Shown here one piece after another: positions 11,582 through 22,055 of a stretch of DNA of 64,000 nucleotides. Made by a program: the position numbers and the translations under genes. Under the pieces are notes generated by a model that did not search any database, had not been told where the DNA came from, and worked only from the letters and a program-made list of their open reading frames with translations. Location of the stretch: the NCBI GenBank assembly GCA_014529385.2, contig CM043960.1, positions 72,121,910 through 72,185,909 of the forward strand. The letters run 5' to 3'. How positions within the stretch are numbered: the first letter of the stretch is position 1; each line of letters starts with the position of its first letter. The stretch is from Adiantum capillus-veneris. Lineage: Eukaryota; Streptophyta; Polypodiopsida; Polypodiales; Pteridaceae.

Positions 11582-11857
11582 ACATTGTTTGATCACACTC
11601 ACACCCATAACCCACCCCTCCTGTTGAGCTTGTATCGCTCATTATATCCGCCCTTTGTATCACTCTTACTCATATTATATACAGTCCACTTACTCCCAGC
11701 GGTTTCAAGCTATCAGGCTATTACACCAGCCTTTTGTTTAGTAGTTTTTTTATCTTTTGTACTTGGACATTGTATCAGATTCACCACTTTGTAACTTTTT
11801 GGTCTCATAGGTCACTTTGGCCTTGTGAAGACGTTAATATATCATTTCATATCTCTC

Positions 11858-12292
11858 CAGAGACAGATCACAAATTTCTTTACACTAGATACTGTACACC
11901 CAGAAGAACAGACAGAGGAGCAACAAGCGACGGTGGAGAGGTCTACCCGCACTACTGGCATTCTCATAGACCGAGCATTGGAGCTAGGGAGATCTAGACG
12001 ACCCCGAGGGAGGAGAGGAGCTACACAATTTCGAAGGAGGCTACGGCAAAGGATTCAAGCCATACTCTTTCGTCATCCAGAGTGCAGATGAAGATGGATC
12101 TCTACTCCCCTCCCATATTGTCTTCACATTGTACTGCTTAGTTTAGGATCACACAGTATTTATATTTTGTTATCCTAGTTTAATTTATTTTGTTAATCTG
12201 ACTTTGTATCAGATACACCGCATTGTAACTTTCTGGTCTCATAGGTCACTTTGGCCTTTTGAAGACGTTAATATAACATTTCATTTCATTTC

Positions 12293-12337
<45 letters not shown>
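11858..12337 (+). mobile_element. non-LTR retrotransposon copy CT-3, 3' fragment with CT tail
   Basis: This copy is severely 5'-truncated. It begins with AGAGACAGATCACAAATTTC, which corresponds to position about 7475 of CT-1, and continues through the basic C-terminus (ending FRHPECR at about 12091), the shared 3' UTR core and CATTT repeats into a long CT run at 12296-12337. It follows the 3' end of CT-2 (…ATATCTCTCC) without spacer. It belongs to the CT-1 subfamily by its C-terminus. Confidence 0.85.
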
Positions 12338-12342
<5 letters not shown>

Positions 12343-12955
12343 GTTGCACCACCTATGCTGGTTGAGGCTCTATTCCAGACATTTTGCCTTCTACATCAAT
12401 TCAAAGAGATGTCACCTACCCATCTGTCTTACAAAGCATATGAGGCATCTTGCTGAGTCAAGAGATAGGAGTTGGTGGTACCCACAGGTCATAGAGTGGT
12501 ATACACAACACGGTCTTGACATAGGCCGACTACCACCATTTCAATATTATGAATGTGCCACATGCACACCTCTCAGAGAGGAATAGAGTCATGAGACAGG
12601 ATTTGTGGCAGCTATAATACAGCAGACATGGACCTCACCTACATAGTCCTTGCCCGCACAGATGCTATACTACAGAGATCAATCTCTAAGCATCTCAACT
12701 AACAAGTTTATCTAGAGGCCACACTACTTGGAGGCTTTCCTATCACACGCTGCCCAGGTGGCGATTGGTCAGCTTAATGTATACTCTCACCAGCTACGGA
12801 TAGAAGTCGACAGAACAGCTATACCACCCATCGCTAGAGATCAAAGGATATGTAGATTATGTTGACAAGTAGTAGAATACTATGTCTGCAGTTGTAGTGC
12901 ATACAGAGACATCAAAGAGAGACATCCATCCCTGTTTGTGTGAGAGTGCGCGTGT
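12338..12955 (+). mobile_element. divergent LINE fragment CT-4
   Basis: Directly after the CT run, CAGTTTGTTGCACCACCTAT corresponds to the LAAPP.V.EALTRS segment of CT-1 but is clearly diverged. A frame at 12341-12586 encodes SRDRSWWYPQVIEWYTQHG and IGRLPPFQYY, matching CWYGEMTSWFQ.HG..IDRLPPFQYS of the other copies. Near 12850-12940 an RICRLC motif and YYVCSCSAYRDIKERHPSLF mark the zinc region, with stops between. It is 5'-truncated at the CT run and loses similarity just before an AG run. It probably represents an older subfamily. Confidence 0.65.
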
Positions 12956-12963
12956 GCTGAAGC

Positions 12964-12965
<2 letters not shown>

Positions 12966-13015
<50 letters not shown>
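12966..13015. repeat. (AG)n microsatellite
   Basis: An uninterrupted AG dinucleotide run lies here. It is the reverse complement of the CT runs that bound the LINE copies and marks the right end of the CT-1 to CT-4 cluster. Confidence 0.95.
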
Positions 13016-13018
<3 letters not shown>

Positions 13019-13854
13019 TAGACACAAAACCAAAACGCTGGTGTAGGGGAAGAGGGGGCGATCAGCACCCCAGACTTATACAAATCAGATGTGTCTGTGA
13101 CTATGACTATGATGATAAGTGAGTACCCCTTCTGGCCCCATATATAGGTGCCCAAGGGAGAGGTCGAGCAATGCATGAGAAAACCCCACAACCCAGCATA
13201 AAAATGAAGTTGGACAAAAAACAGGCGGCCAGCCCATAAGTGGGCGGCCGGACAATGCAGTGGGTGGCTAGCCCGGAGACATACTAGGCATACGTGTATG
13301 CCCTAGACCTAATGCTGAACAAACCGTATGAAGCCGAAGATGTGAGGCAAATGATGAAGATGTCTGCTCCGATGCCTGCAACAACAGTCTAGTGTTCCAA
13401 CCTCCGAGAGATCTCCATGGTAAAGTGCCGTCACAAGCAGTGTAGCAAATTGCTGTACTCGGCCGATACAAGGTGAAGATACTACGTGAAGGTCTTGAAT
13501 CAAGTGTAAAAAACAACTCCTTGTCGTGAAAGAAGCGCCAATTGACTTGCAAGTGTCCTGGCCAATAGGATCTGTGGTGTCTGTAGTCAAACCATCTAGA
13601 GAAAATGGAGAAGCCCAAGAACCATCATGAGAATGACCAGAAGCCTGTCAATGCATGAACCTATAACCCAATGTGGCCAGGCGGCTAAGCTGTGAAAAAC
13701 TCCAGGAAGGCCAGATATAGCAATCTACACCGTAAACTCCGCCGAAACAAGGAAAGCCTATCACAAACGGGAGCGCATAGCAATATAGAATATACCTGGA
13801 TAAATAGAATATATCACTTAATACTAAAGCTAGAGTATATAGAGAGAAATAGAA
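13016..13854 (-). other. unassigned, possible copia-like remnant on the minus strand
   Basis: On the minus strand two overlapping frames (13309-13618) together contain CKSIGASF, then FHDKELFFTL in the other frame, then WNTRLLLQASEQTSSSFASH. The order resembles the Ty1/copia GAG-pre-integrase region (IG..f...LyyL ... LWH.RLGH), with one frameshift, but the key His-Cys residues are not clear. There is no nearby integrase on this strand. The rest has no recognisable content. I treat it as a weak candidate. Confidence 0.25.
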
Positions 13855-13936
13855 AGAGAGAGAGAGAGAGATAGAGAGTGAGAAGATCGACACAGTACTG
13901 GGAACCAGAGATGGGCTGGTCCCCCCCCCCCCCCCT
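13855..13936. repeat. GA-rich run and poly-C tract
   Basis: GAGAGA repeats with interruptions lie at about 13855-13885 and a run of 16 C at 13921-13936. Confidence 0.9.
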
Positions 13937-14803
13937 AATAATATTTTTATTACTCAGGAGAAGTCTTTTCAAGCACTTGAACCGAACGTATTACCACGTT
14001 CGTTCTAGAATAAGACTTGGATGGTTCCTGGAAGCCTCGGCTTCTTCCATTCCTTATTCCAAATCCTCGAGAACCAAGGTTCTCTCCTCTGGATCTCACC
14101 TTCCAGACTCAGGGTATAGCATCCCTGCAACTCTTTTCCGACTCTATTTCCATAGTCCTCTTCCCGCAGAACAACTCTGCTTTCCCGGATGTGAAGTCCT
14201 TCCTTGGGAATCTCAAATTCCGGATTCCCAACTCGAGAGCCTACCTCTCTCCGATCCGTGGATCTACTTCCCAAACTTGGGTACGAAACCCTTGGGCTGA
14301 TCTGGCTCTAGTTCCTTAGAACGCTTTCTCCTGCAAAGGCTCATGCATTCCTCTGCTCCTACTCCCTCAAGAGGAAGTACACCTGCAAACAAATACTTAG
14401 AGATCATAACATGAGAATCGTTACCTTCAAAGTCTCAAAGCTCGAAACGCAACTCGGTTCTCGAAAAGCAATTCCCCGCAAGAGATCTCTACATAGAAAA
14501 TCCGCTCTTCCAATCCTACACACAAAAGAGGTGTGTTCTCGGGTTCCTTCGTAAATCAGCCCCTTCTACGACCTTTATGGGCTGAAAACAGAGAAAAACA
14601 GCAGCTTGTTGCGATGGAGACACGCTCCGTAGGCACTTCTTCGCGAGGGAACTCGCGCATTGGGTCCTGGCGACATTGAGTACACTTGGGGCAGCCATGG
14701 GAATCACCGGCAACGTCTTCTTTGCGGCTGAAATCTGCAGCATCATCTTCTCCTTGCAAAAACTGGTCTTCCCTCTAGGAGAGGGCATGTGATGCTTTTA
14801 TAG
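13937..14803 (-). other. candidate minus-strand transcription unit, unidentified
   Basis: Reading on the minus strand there is a good TATA box (CTATAAAAG) at about 14794-14803, acceptor-like TTTGCAG sites at two places near 14320-14390, and an AATAAAAA polyadenylation-like signal at about 13943-13950. Short open stretches occur between them, one of which contains CPKCTQCRQDP and another KGFVPKFGK. They do not join into one clear protein and I do not recognise them. The arrangement could equally be a solo LTR of a retrotransposon. Nearby AG and CT runs are the usual simple sequence of this region. Confidence 0.25.
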
Positions 14804-14886
14804 CTCCCTGGCCATGGCAAAGATAGCAGAGCACTCCTGCCCGCGTAGAGATCGTGGTCTGGTTTTTTTTATTTTTCGTTGTTCTG

Positions 14887-14888
<2 letters not shown>

Positions 14889-14941
<53 letters not shown>
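14889..14941. repeat. (AG)n microsatellite
   Basis: An uninterrupted AG run upstream (minus-strand sense) of the TATA-like motif near 14800. Confidence 0.95.
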
Positions 14942-14944
<3 letters not shown>

Positions 14945-14978
14945 CTGGCTGATCTGTTGCCTTATTTATCAGTGGCTG

Positions 14979-15160
14979 CCCACTTATTAAGTGGGAGGCC
15001 ATCATATTTTAAAAATAGTCTGAATTTGCCCAAAAAGTCGATAAAACCTTATAAGTTAAAAACAATGCTTTCACAGCACTTCCCAGCATCCCTGGATGCA
15101 ATCACATGCACAGTTGCAATGCAGACATACACTTCCTCGCGGGAAAGCATCTGCTTTCCC
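14979..15160. repeat. short palindromes
   Basis: CCCACTTATTAAGTGGG at 14979-14995 has 7-bp arms around ATT, and GGGAAAGCATCTGCTTTCCC at 15141-15160 has perfect 9-bp arms around TC. Both lie in a stretch without any gene I can support. Confidence 0.8.
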
Positions 15161-15300
15161 GAAAAGCAATCCCGCTTTCTCAGAAAGCATCTGTTTTTCT
15201 TCAAAGTTTCCTCTAAACCCATCTTCATTCAAGTACTTGCTTTTCCTTGTGCACAATTCTAACACAGTTCGGAATTTCCTCTTGACTATGGATATTCCCT

Positions 15301-15575
15301 TTCTGATGCACCCGTCACCCACCTTGTGACGCATGAAGAACACCCATCACCTAGTCTTTTCCTACCAAACTTACGGTACAATCTCCTTCGCGATGCTCTA
15401 TGTCACCCATCTTATGACGCATCAGAGATGTCCGTTCCCGAATGGTCGGATACTTCTTCCAGATGCTCCCTGTCACCCATCCAATGTGACGCATCAGACG
15501 TACCTGTTTCTGGTGGCCTTACAAAAATTCCCTTTCATAGTGCTCCCGTCATTACTCTGAATGACGCACTAGGAA
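15301..15575 (+). repeat. degenerate tandem repeat with GTCACCCAT...TGACGCAT core
   Basis: Four imperfect units start near 15314, 15402, 15472 and 15548, spaced 88, 70 and 76 bp. Each carries GTCACCCA(T/C)...(A/G)TGACGCA, a short inverted motif (GTCA/TGAC), with CGATGCTC or GATGCTCCC ahead of the central units. The open frames across it are not conserved between units. Confidence 0.75.
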
Positions 15576-15608
15576 TACTCTGTACTCGAATGTCTCCTGT
15601 CAGAAAAA

Positions 15609-15770
15609 CCCTCTCACTTAAAATACCAATAATTCATTTAGAATTATTTTTCTTGGTGTTCTAAGCGAAAAAGCCCTCTCACTTATAAATCCAATAATTC
15701 ATTTAGAATTATTTTTTTGTCAGATAAAGCCAATTTAGCAACATCCCTCTCACTTATAAACAGTTGTCCT
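15609..15770 (+). repeat. tandem repeat with CCCTCTCACTTA core
   Basis: CCCTCTCACTTA recurs at 15609, 15674 and 15745. The first two units share a longer CAATAATTCATTTAGAATTA block containing an inverted AATTCATTTAGAATT. Just after the third unit lies the hairpin ACAGTTGTCCTCAACTGT. No gene is associated. Confidence 0.75.
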
Positions 15771-18010
15771 CAACTGTAGAGATCCAACTGAACTGCCGAG
15801 GAGAAACCGGCAAGATTCCAAATCTTACTCAATGGTGAGTTGAGCTAGTCCTTTCTCAAAAGAGAACTTAAAAATAAATCAAACAAAAATTCAATAATTC
15901 AAAACTTACCTTACTTGTTCATGTCGTTCCTCTAGTACCTCGAGGATATCCTTCACCAATCATCAAACTTACGAGCCATGTAAGAACTCGTCATTCGCGT
16001 CTTTCCAACAGATCGGAAGTTCCTCATCCGAGAATCTGTTAACTCAATTCGGTCTTCTCAAGTTCAAGAAGAATAATCCTCCCAGAAATCAATCTAGGTA
16101 TCTGTCCTTGCGCATAATCTTGAGTTGTTAGTCTAAAGGGTATTAAACCTTTTGTGTCCTCCCGCATTGGGAATGCCCAAATCATAGAGCATTAATGTTG
16201 ACGTCTTTCTTTCACAAAGAGAGTCTGCAATCACATTAAAGAAGGTTCTTGTTTCGGGCCGTCGCTAAACGTATGCAGACAGTGCCAATCCGAAGATTCC
16301 TTGTGCATTGCCGCACGTCTTTCCGCATTTTTCCTCCAACGGGTTGTTACCACTTGCAGTGTTTTCTTTATGCGTACTTGCATCTATTTCTTGTGGAAAT
16401 CATCAAGAATTTTTCACTTGGCGAGCATCTACGACCGCTCGCAAAATCTTAGGCAGATAAAAATTCTAGCCATACCATTTTGTGAACATAAGTTCAAACT
16501 CGGCCCACTTAAGGGCGAACCTGCTTTAGATCTCAAGGATGTTCTCCCATATGTGGTTAAGGTAATTCTTACCATTTTAAAACGGTTGGTGAATTATACT
16601 TTTACGAACATAATAGTTTGAATTTATTCCAACAGCGTATAAATGCTACTTGACCTGCTCATGGAGAAACATATACTGCAACCAAAAGTTGCTGCTGTAA
16701 TGGTAAGAGCACATAGCACACTCAATAATCAACGACCATTGGTAAACCTCTTCTCCGTAGAGAAACTCAATTCCTTCTACCGAACACATCTCAAATAGAG
16801 ATTCTCGTTTCGGAATATCCTTGCACGCAAAAACGCGCTCAAGAGGGTAGAACAAACTCCCGTCCAATTCCTGAAAAGAAAGTTGATTCATCTCATTCCG
16901 TTCAGCACAAAAAAAATTCAACTCGTAGATGACCCACCTTGGCATAGGTCTGCATCTTCGTGTGTACAAAATTCTTAAGCTGTGTTAGAGTCTCGGTGAA
17001 CCTGGGGATTACCCTCCCTACGTAAGATCCTTAAGAGCGAAGACGCTCAACCTGACGATCCCTTGGCTCGATCTTAGAGCAAAACCAGCTCATCAAATAA
17101 ACTAGGATTTCAATCCTTGGATTCCTCGAGCACAGGTCGTAGTCGTCGCTTGTTCCTTCCCTCGTAAAGAGAGTGTTCATTCACTTGTGCAAAAAGCACT
17201 ACCATATCTTCCCCTACCGGGTAAGGGGTGTAGGCTCATAGGGTGCTCCATAAAAGCTTTTCTTTTCTTGAAAACTCGAGATGATTCCTTTCTTTCTGCC
17301 GTCCTACCCGAAATAGCAAGTAATTTGTTGGAGAACTACAGGATACCAGATCAATAGTTGACCTTCCGGCTAGTGGAGCAAACCAATTCGTCTCTGAAAA
17401 CAATGTTTCAAATTGATCCTACTCTCATAAACACTCGACAGTGAGTAGTCCCGGTTAGACATAGCCATACCTCGTGCAAAAGAGCAATACGCAATTTATG
17501 AGTTCCTCAAAGATTTAACTTTGATCAAAGACCTGCCCTCTCACTTAAAGTTTGAGGGTCTTCTATTCAAAAACTCAGGAGTTACATTGAATTTCCTTAA
17601 TCCAAACTTTCTCCCGATAGCAACGTATCCTTAAAGGAGAGGTAACAAAAATTCACTGTTTCTCTGTTCAATGGTTCCCGTCCCACGACGGGGATTAGAT
17701 TCTATGTACATTGAGGTGTACACTTTCAGCTTGTATTTCTGACTCCACCATCCGCTGCAAAGTATCTTGCAGGTGCGTCTACAAAATTCTGGCAAAGGTC
17801 CTTTCATTGAATTTCTTCATCTTTCTTTCCTTAGAGAGGGTCAAGAGTAAAGCTATATTGGCAATAGTAAACCACTATTTGCTTTGACTCGCTCGCATTC
17901 CTATCGGCCAAACCGATCCCAATCTTCTTGGATACCTTCCTCAAAGCGTAGAGGAAAAAAATTTGTCGAGAAATTAAGCCTTGAATTGAATCCAAGTTGA
18001 CCCTCCGTTC
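15771..18010 (-). other. unassigned region with minus-strand coding-like fragments
   Basis: The region carries no protein I can name. A minus-strand open frame of 107 codons at 16646-16969 has a balanced composition (it includes RNEMNQLSFQELDGSLFYPL and VYQWSLIIECAMCSYHY), so it may be a true exon or retroelement gag piece. Minus-strand fragments near 17750-17830 include MKKFNERTFARIL and THLQDTLQRMVESEIQAE, which look like the start of a gag-like protein broken by a stop. It could be the body of an old minus-strand retroelement. Confidence 0.25.
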
Positions 18011-18016
18011 CAATCG

Positions 18017-18365
18017 AGGGGGGGAGTATATGTCTCATGAATTTAATGCATTTCTGGCTAGTCATGGGATAAAACACCAATGTATAGTGCCGTATACGCC
18101 TCGGCAAAATGGTGTTGCTATGAGGAAAAACAGGTCTCTTACGGAAATGGCATGATGTATGGTCAAGAGTCAAGCTTTACCACATTTGTTTTGGCTCGAG
18201 GTTGTCATGTGTGCCACTTATGTACTCAACAGGTGTCCTACGAAAGCATTGCAGTCCATATGAAGCATGGCATGATAGAAAGCCATCTCTTGAGCACATG
18301 CATGTTTTTGGCTCTTTGGCTTATGGTTTAGTACCACAAGCGCAACGCAGAAAATTGGATGATAG
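18017..18365 (+). pseudogene. Ty1/copia integrase fragment
   Basis: Across shifting frames the plus strand encodes EYMSHEFNAFLASHGI, QCIVPYTPRQNGVA and RKNRSLTEMA, then HVFGSLAYGLVPQAQRRKL. These match the second half of the copia integrase core and the segment after it (the PYTPQQNGVAERKNR block and the VFG..A...P...R.KLD block). The catalytic Glu codon of the ER motif is changed (GVAMRKNR) and the fragment contains several stops. No LTR, gag or reverse transcriptase of this element is adjacent; similarity ends abruptly at about 18365, where a different minus-strand sequence begins. Confidence 0.75.
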
Positions 18366-18369
18366 GACT

Positions 18370-19260
18370 GATCAGACCTCCAAGGCCCTCGAAAGCCCTC
18401 GTGCAAAGAAAAATTGGCGTGGGCTGTCGGGGGAAGGAGGAGGCAGTCTGGCCTTGGGAACCTCGAAATTTTGTAGCACTGCCTCCTCCATGGTCTGAGG
18501 CACCAAGGACTCATCCCGCTCTGCTGGGGTCTCCTCGATCACTGACAAGAGTGGAGGCTCACTCGACGGCTAATCGGAAGCGGCTGGGCCTGCTATGTCC
18601 TCTTGTGGAACATCAACTGGCTGCATCTATGGCTGTTTTTCATCCGGAGGCCTATCTCGCACTCTGTCTTGTGCCGCAAGGACCACTCTCCTCCTATAAA
18701 CAACCACAAGAGGTTGTTGCTGCTGCCGTCTCTGCCTGCGACCCTGACTGGAACTACCTAGATCCTCAGCAGACTGGTCATTGTCTTTGAAGTGCTCTCT
18801 CCCCCGAGGGGGGTACCGATTTATTACCGATGTCATGGCACACCTGTAGTTGCCTTTCAAACAATCTCTATAAAGATGCCCCAAGGCCTGACAAGAATAA
18901 CACTGATTCGGGCAACCAGTAACCTCCATTTTTTGTTCCCGAATCACTGCATCCCACTCGAAAGATATAAACTGCTGGAAACACCTGAGCTAGAGTGGAG
19001 GCCACCCTGATAGAACGTACAGACCACCCCACATCTGTGGAGCTCAGATAGGGGATGCCAAAAATAGATTCAACACTGCTGAATCACAGAAGCAACCCGA
19101 AACTGAGTAAGTAACTCTGGAAAGGATAATCTCATTGGGAATCTGGGAACTTGATGTCTATCATCAAAGGTGCCGATCCCAAAATCCGGACACCAGGGAA
19201 CTCCAAACAAGATCCAGTTTTGAATTCCTCATCAAAAAGAATAAGCTCCCCCATATTTTT
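18370..19260 (-). pseudogene. L1-type LINE ORF1 (gag-like, zinc-knuckle) remnant, minus strand
   Basis: On the minus strand, frames from about 19260 down to 18370 encode LILFDEEFKTGSCLEFPGVR, then a region ending in a CX2CX4HX4C zinc knuckle (CYSCQALGHLYRDC), then a Gln/Arg-rich linker and a Pro/Glu-rich tail. This order (a DUF4283-like or RNA-binding domain, a CCHC knuckle, a low-complexity tail) is typical of ORF1 of plant L1 LINEs. At least two frameshifts and a few stops are present. No ORF2 follows on this strand; the copia fragment lies beyond its end. Confidence 0.55.
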
Positions 19261-19359
19261 GCGCTAACCCAAGGCGCGAGTTGAGGGATAGAGGAAGTGC
19301 GGCGGCTTGGAGGTAAGGCTGTAAGAGGGCAGATGGAAAATGGGTGGGGGGCGAAAGTG

Positions 19360-19361
<2 letters not shown>

Positions 19362-19403
<42 letters not shown>
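19362..19403. repeat. (GT)n microsatellite
   Basis: A GT run directly abuts the 5'-truncated end of the L1-type reverse transcriptase fragment starting at 19404. Confidence 0.95.
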
Positions 19404-19406
<3 letters not shown>

Positions 19407-19990
19407 GCTTGCTAACCGACTCAAGTGCTTTTTGCATGAAGGCTTGCATCAATCTCCATACGGCTTCATTCCACGATGTCAAACTATTGATAACCTCGCG
19501 AATGTCATCATTGGTATGGAATATGCAAAACATACTCGACAAGATGTCTTGCTCATGCACGTTGACATTGAAAAGGCATTTAATAATGTTCTTTGGGATT
19601 ATATTGCGGATACCATGCAACACTTGGGATTTGGGCCTAGGCTATCCCGTGTCGTGCTTTTCTTGTATGCACACAACACATCTGCAGGCTTGTTGGATGG
19701 ATCTCTCACAGAATCTTGGCCTTTGGGACGATCGGTAAGGCAGGGTTGCCCTCTCAGTGCTTTGCTTTATGCGATCGCTACTCACCCCTTGTTTATGTAT
19801 TTGGATTCCTTGACTTCCACTGGTAGATTACATGGCCTGACATTACCTTCTCGACGGCAGTTTGTTGGTCAGGTCTATGCGGATGACTCTTTGTTTATGC
19901 CTCGCAATCACTATGATAATGTACAGCAATTATGCATACTCTTCACTTGTTTGGATTGGCAGCAGGTCTCATAGTTAACTTTTGTAAATC
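19404..19990 (+). pseudogene. L1-2 reverse transcriptase domain (partial)
   Basis: The frame gives YGFIPRCQTIDN, VDIEKAFNNV (first catalytic Asp), RQGCPLSALLYAIA and VYADDSLFM, with YADD at 19876-19887. The N-terminal fingers are missing because of 5' truncation. The frame breaks at a TAG near 19972-19974, just after the palm. Plant L1 reverse transcriptases with IEKAFD and GCPLSP(L)L are the closest match I know. It is inactive as a protein because of truncation. Confidence 0.8.
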
Positions 19991-20030
19991 CAAGCTATTG
20001 CCTTTGAAAGAGTGTGACTAGCATAAGATA

Positions 20031-21516
20031 TTGTGGCCTTGGGAGATTGTTCCTCCGCATGTTCTCATTCGCCATTTAGGCTATCCGCTGGGTTGGAATG
20101 TATCGACAATGCAGAAACTGGATTGGGTGCTCCAACGTTTGCATTCCAAGTTAAATTATTGGAAACTGTCCACGTGGCCACTTCATGTGCGTCTCAGGAT
20201 TGTCCAATGCATCCTTGTGGCTTATGTGCAGTTTTACTTGTCTTTGCTATCCTGGCCTTGGTTGCGCTTGCAGTCCCTCATGTCCAGTATTTTAGAGCAT
20301 TTTTGGCGAACCTCGTCTAGCACGAAGGGTCTTCGGCTTCTATCTATGGACAAGCTGTGTTCTCCCAAGCAGCTTGGAGGGTTAAATATTTTGCACATGT
20401 GACGTCATGTTTTGGCTCGAAAAGCTATGTTGTTGCCAGTTTTGATGGAGCAACAGCAACCCTGGGCTCTCATGGTCACACATTTGTGTACGAACATTGT
20501 CACCCCATCTTTTGGTCATTGAAAACCCACATATTGGGATGTTGTTTTTGGGAAGCTTGAAGGACACATTCCTGGATGTCCCTTTACTTCTTCTCTCATT
20601 GTTGATTGGAAGGTTGTCACTTCGCATTTGGCTTGGCATGGTGGACAATCCTCTGTGGGTAACTCCCTTCATTTGGAGAGTCCGCATTGGAGCAGGGCCT
20701 TCGCTTCGACTTTGGTTCAACGGTCTCCTCGCCAAGCGTATCTTCTTTCCCAAAGCGAAATCTGTCAGGTGCATCAGGTAGTTGATGACTCGGGTTATGT
20801 TCTTTCGTTCGTTGATGCAGTGTCCTGCTTTCGGTTGGGTCCTCGCTACTCTCCTCTCTGGCAGGAAATTCAAAGGATGCTTGCTGATCACTCACCCATT
20901 TCTCCTTTGGATGTGGACTCCCGCTTCTCCGATTGGAATATGGCTACTACTAGATTGGACTGCATTTCAGCTGGCAATGTCTATGCCATCCTTCAGTCTG
21001 ATGTATGGATTGTGCATCATGGTAATCAGCTGTGGTCGCTTTCCGAGTCATCCTTGTGGTGGCAACACACATTGTCTCGCATTTGGCAGAGTCAACTACC
21101 TTTGAAGGAATGTGTTTTCTTGTGGCGCTGCTTGGTGCGAGCTCTACCTGTTGGTAGTGTGTTACATGCACGGCATATTGCGCCTTCCCGCTGCCTCAGA
21201 TGCCTTGAAGCTAAGGAGACGGTGCCACACGTACTGTGGGGTTGTCGCCACTCCAAAGCCTTCATTCGGCAAGTGTCGACTGCTCTTCGGTTGCGTTTTC
21301 CTTTCGGCTCTTTTCACAAACGCTTTTGGCTTTTTGGGGTGCTCCAGTCACCCCAATCTCAGTTTGTGGAGTTCTTTACCTGGGTCAGATTTTGGACTCT
21401 GTGGGCCATCTGGCACCATAGAAACTCCTTAATGTTCCAAGGCACTTATGTTGACCCCTTTCCCTATTTCAAATTATCTCTTGGTCAAGCACTGCATTTT
21501 GCTTATGACGCTGGAC

Positions 21517-21518
<2 letters not shown>
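20031..21518 (+). pseudogene. L1-2 connector and zf-RVT C-terminal domain
   Basis: A first segment (20031-20402) carries HLGYPLGWNVST..., LNYWKLSTWPLHVRLRIVQ and LGGLNIL, the usual thumb/connector of plant L1 elements, ending in TGA. After a frameshifted stretch a long open frame runs from 20628 to about 21518 with LPLKECVFLWRCLVRALPVG, a CX2CX8HX4C zinc motif (CLRCLEAKETVPHVLWGC) and the closing FWTLWAIWHHRNS, the hallmark of the zf-RVT domain. The open frame continues into the GT/GA simple repeat and ends there. Confidence 0.8.
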
Positions 21519-21572
<54 letters not shown>

Positions 21573-21600
21573 GTGGTGTGTGTGTGGGGTGTGTGAGAGA
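21519..21600. repeat. (GT)n(GA)n compound microsatellite
   Basis: GT at 21519-21551 is followed by GA to about 21573 and interrupted GTGTG/GAGAG to 21600. It lies at the coding end of L1-2, so this fragment has GT simple sequence on both sides of its coding part. Confidence 0.95.
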
Positions 21601-22055
21601 GGTAGTGACAGTGAAGCGTTCTGCCCTGTGTGTTCCTTCCAACGAGTTCACAGCAGCCCTGCACGTTCCCTCCTGAGGGTTCCCTGCAGCCCTGCGCATG
21701 CTCTTCAGCGCTGTGCTGCCTCTGTTGTTCTGCCCGTGGCCTCTGTTCTGATCTGCGCCACCTGCAAAGTGCAATTCTGCTCCTCCGCTAGACTGTCCTC
21801 AGCATCCTTGGCTCCCCCCATTTCTGCATGAACCGTGTGTTCAGGCCTTACCTCGACAGTCAGTGTTTTGCACAACTTTTGTACAACTCGTGAGGTCTTC
21901 AGTCCAACACAAATTTCCAGGCAGTGTCATTTTGCAGATGTATTCTCTTTGTGGGAGATGTATATACTTCTGAGGTCTCTGTAAATAGATAAAATAAACA
22001 ACAGAAAACAAACAAAGGTCTTTGTATTGTAAATTCCGTCTGGTTTTTACCTTAG

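Larger units (their letters stand above)
7981..11857 (+). mobile_element. non-LTR retrotransposon copy CT-2, 5'-truncated and decayed
   Basis: It starts directly after the CT tail of CT-1 with sequence matching the ORF1/ORF2 junction of CT-1 and CT-6, so ORF1 is missing. At the place where CT-1 and CT-6 have TGA this copy reads TGT, a sense codon. It then carries the endonuclease, reverse transcriptase, C-terminal zinc region and 3' UTR with the shared GGTCTCATAGGTCACTTTGG core, ending in CATTTCATATCTCTCC. Many frameshifts and stops make it non-functional. Its C-terminus (MEEIDEI..RPMLDIL) matches CT-6 rather than CT-1. Confidence 0.85.
19404..22010 (+). mobile_element. L1-type LINE copy L1-2: 5'-truncated reverse transcriptase to 3' UTR
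   Basis: The copy begins inside the reverse transcriptase (ANRLK at the position of KMLVHRIK in L1-4) immediately after a GT run. It carries reverse transcriptase, connector and a zf-RVT C-terminal domain, and then a GT/GA run at 21519-21600. A non-coding stretch follows, ending in an AATAAA at 21993-21998 and an A-rich AACAACAGAAAACAAACAAA, which looks like a LINE 3' UTR and tail. It is the same family as L1-4 at 24222-27641. Confidence 0.75.

Noticed and set aside
14309-14345. RIN4/NOI-like peptide (VPKFG)
   Set aside because: Five residues are too few, and the rest of the NOI motif is missing.
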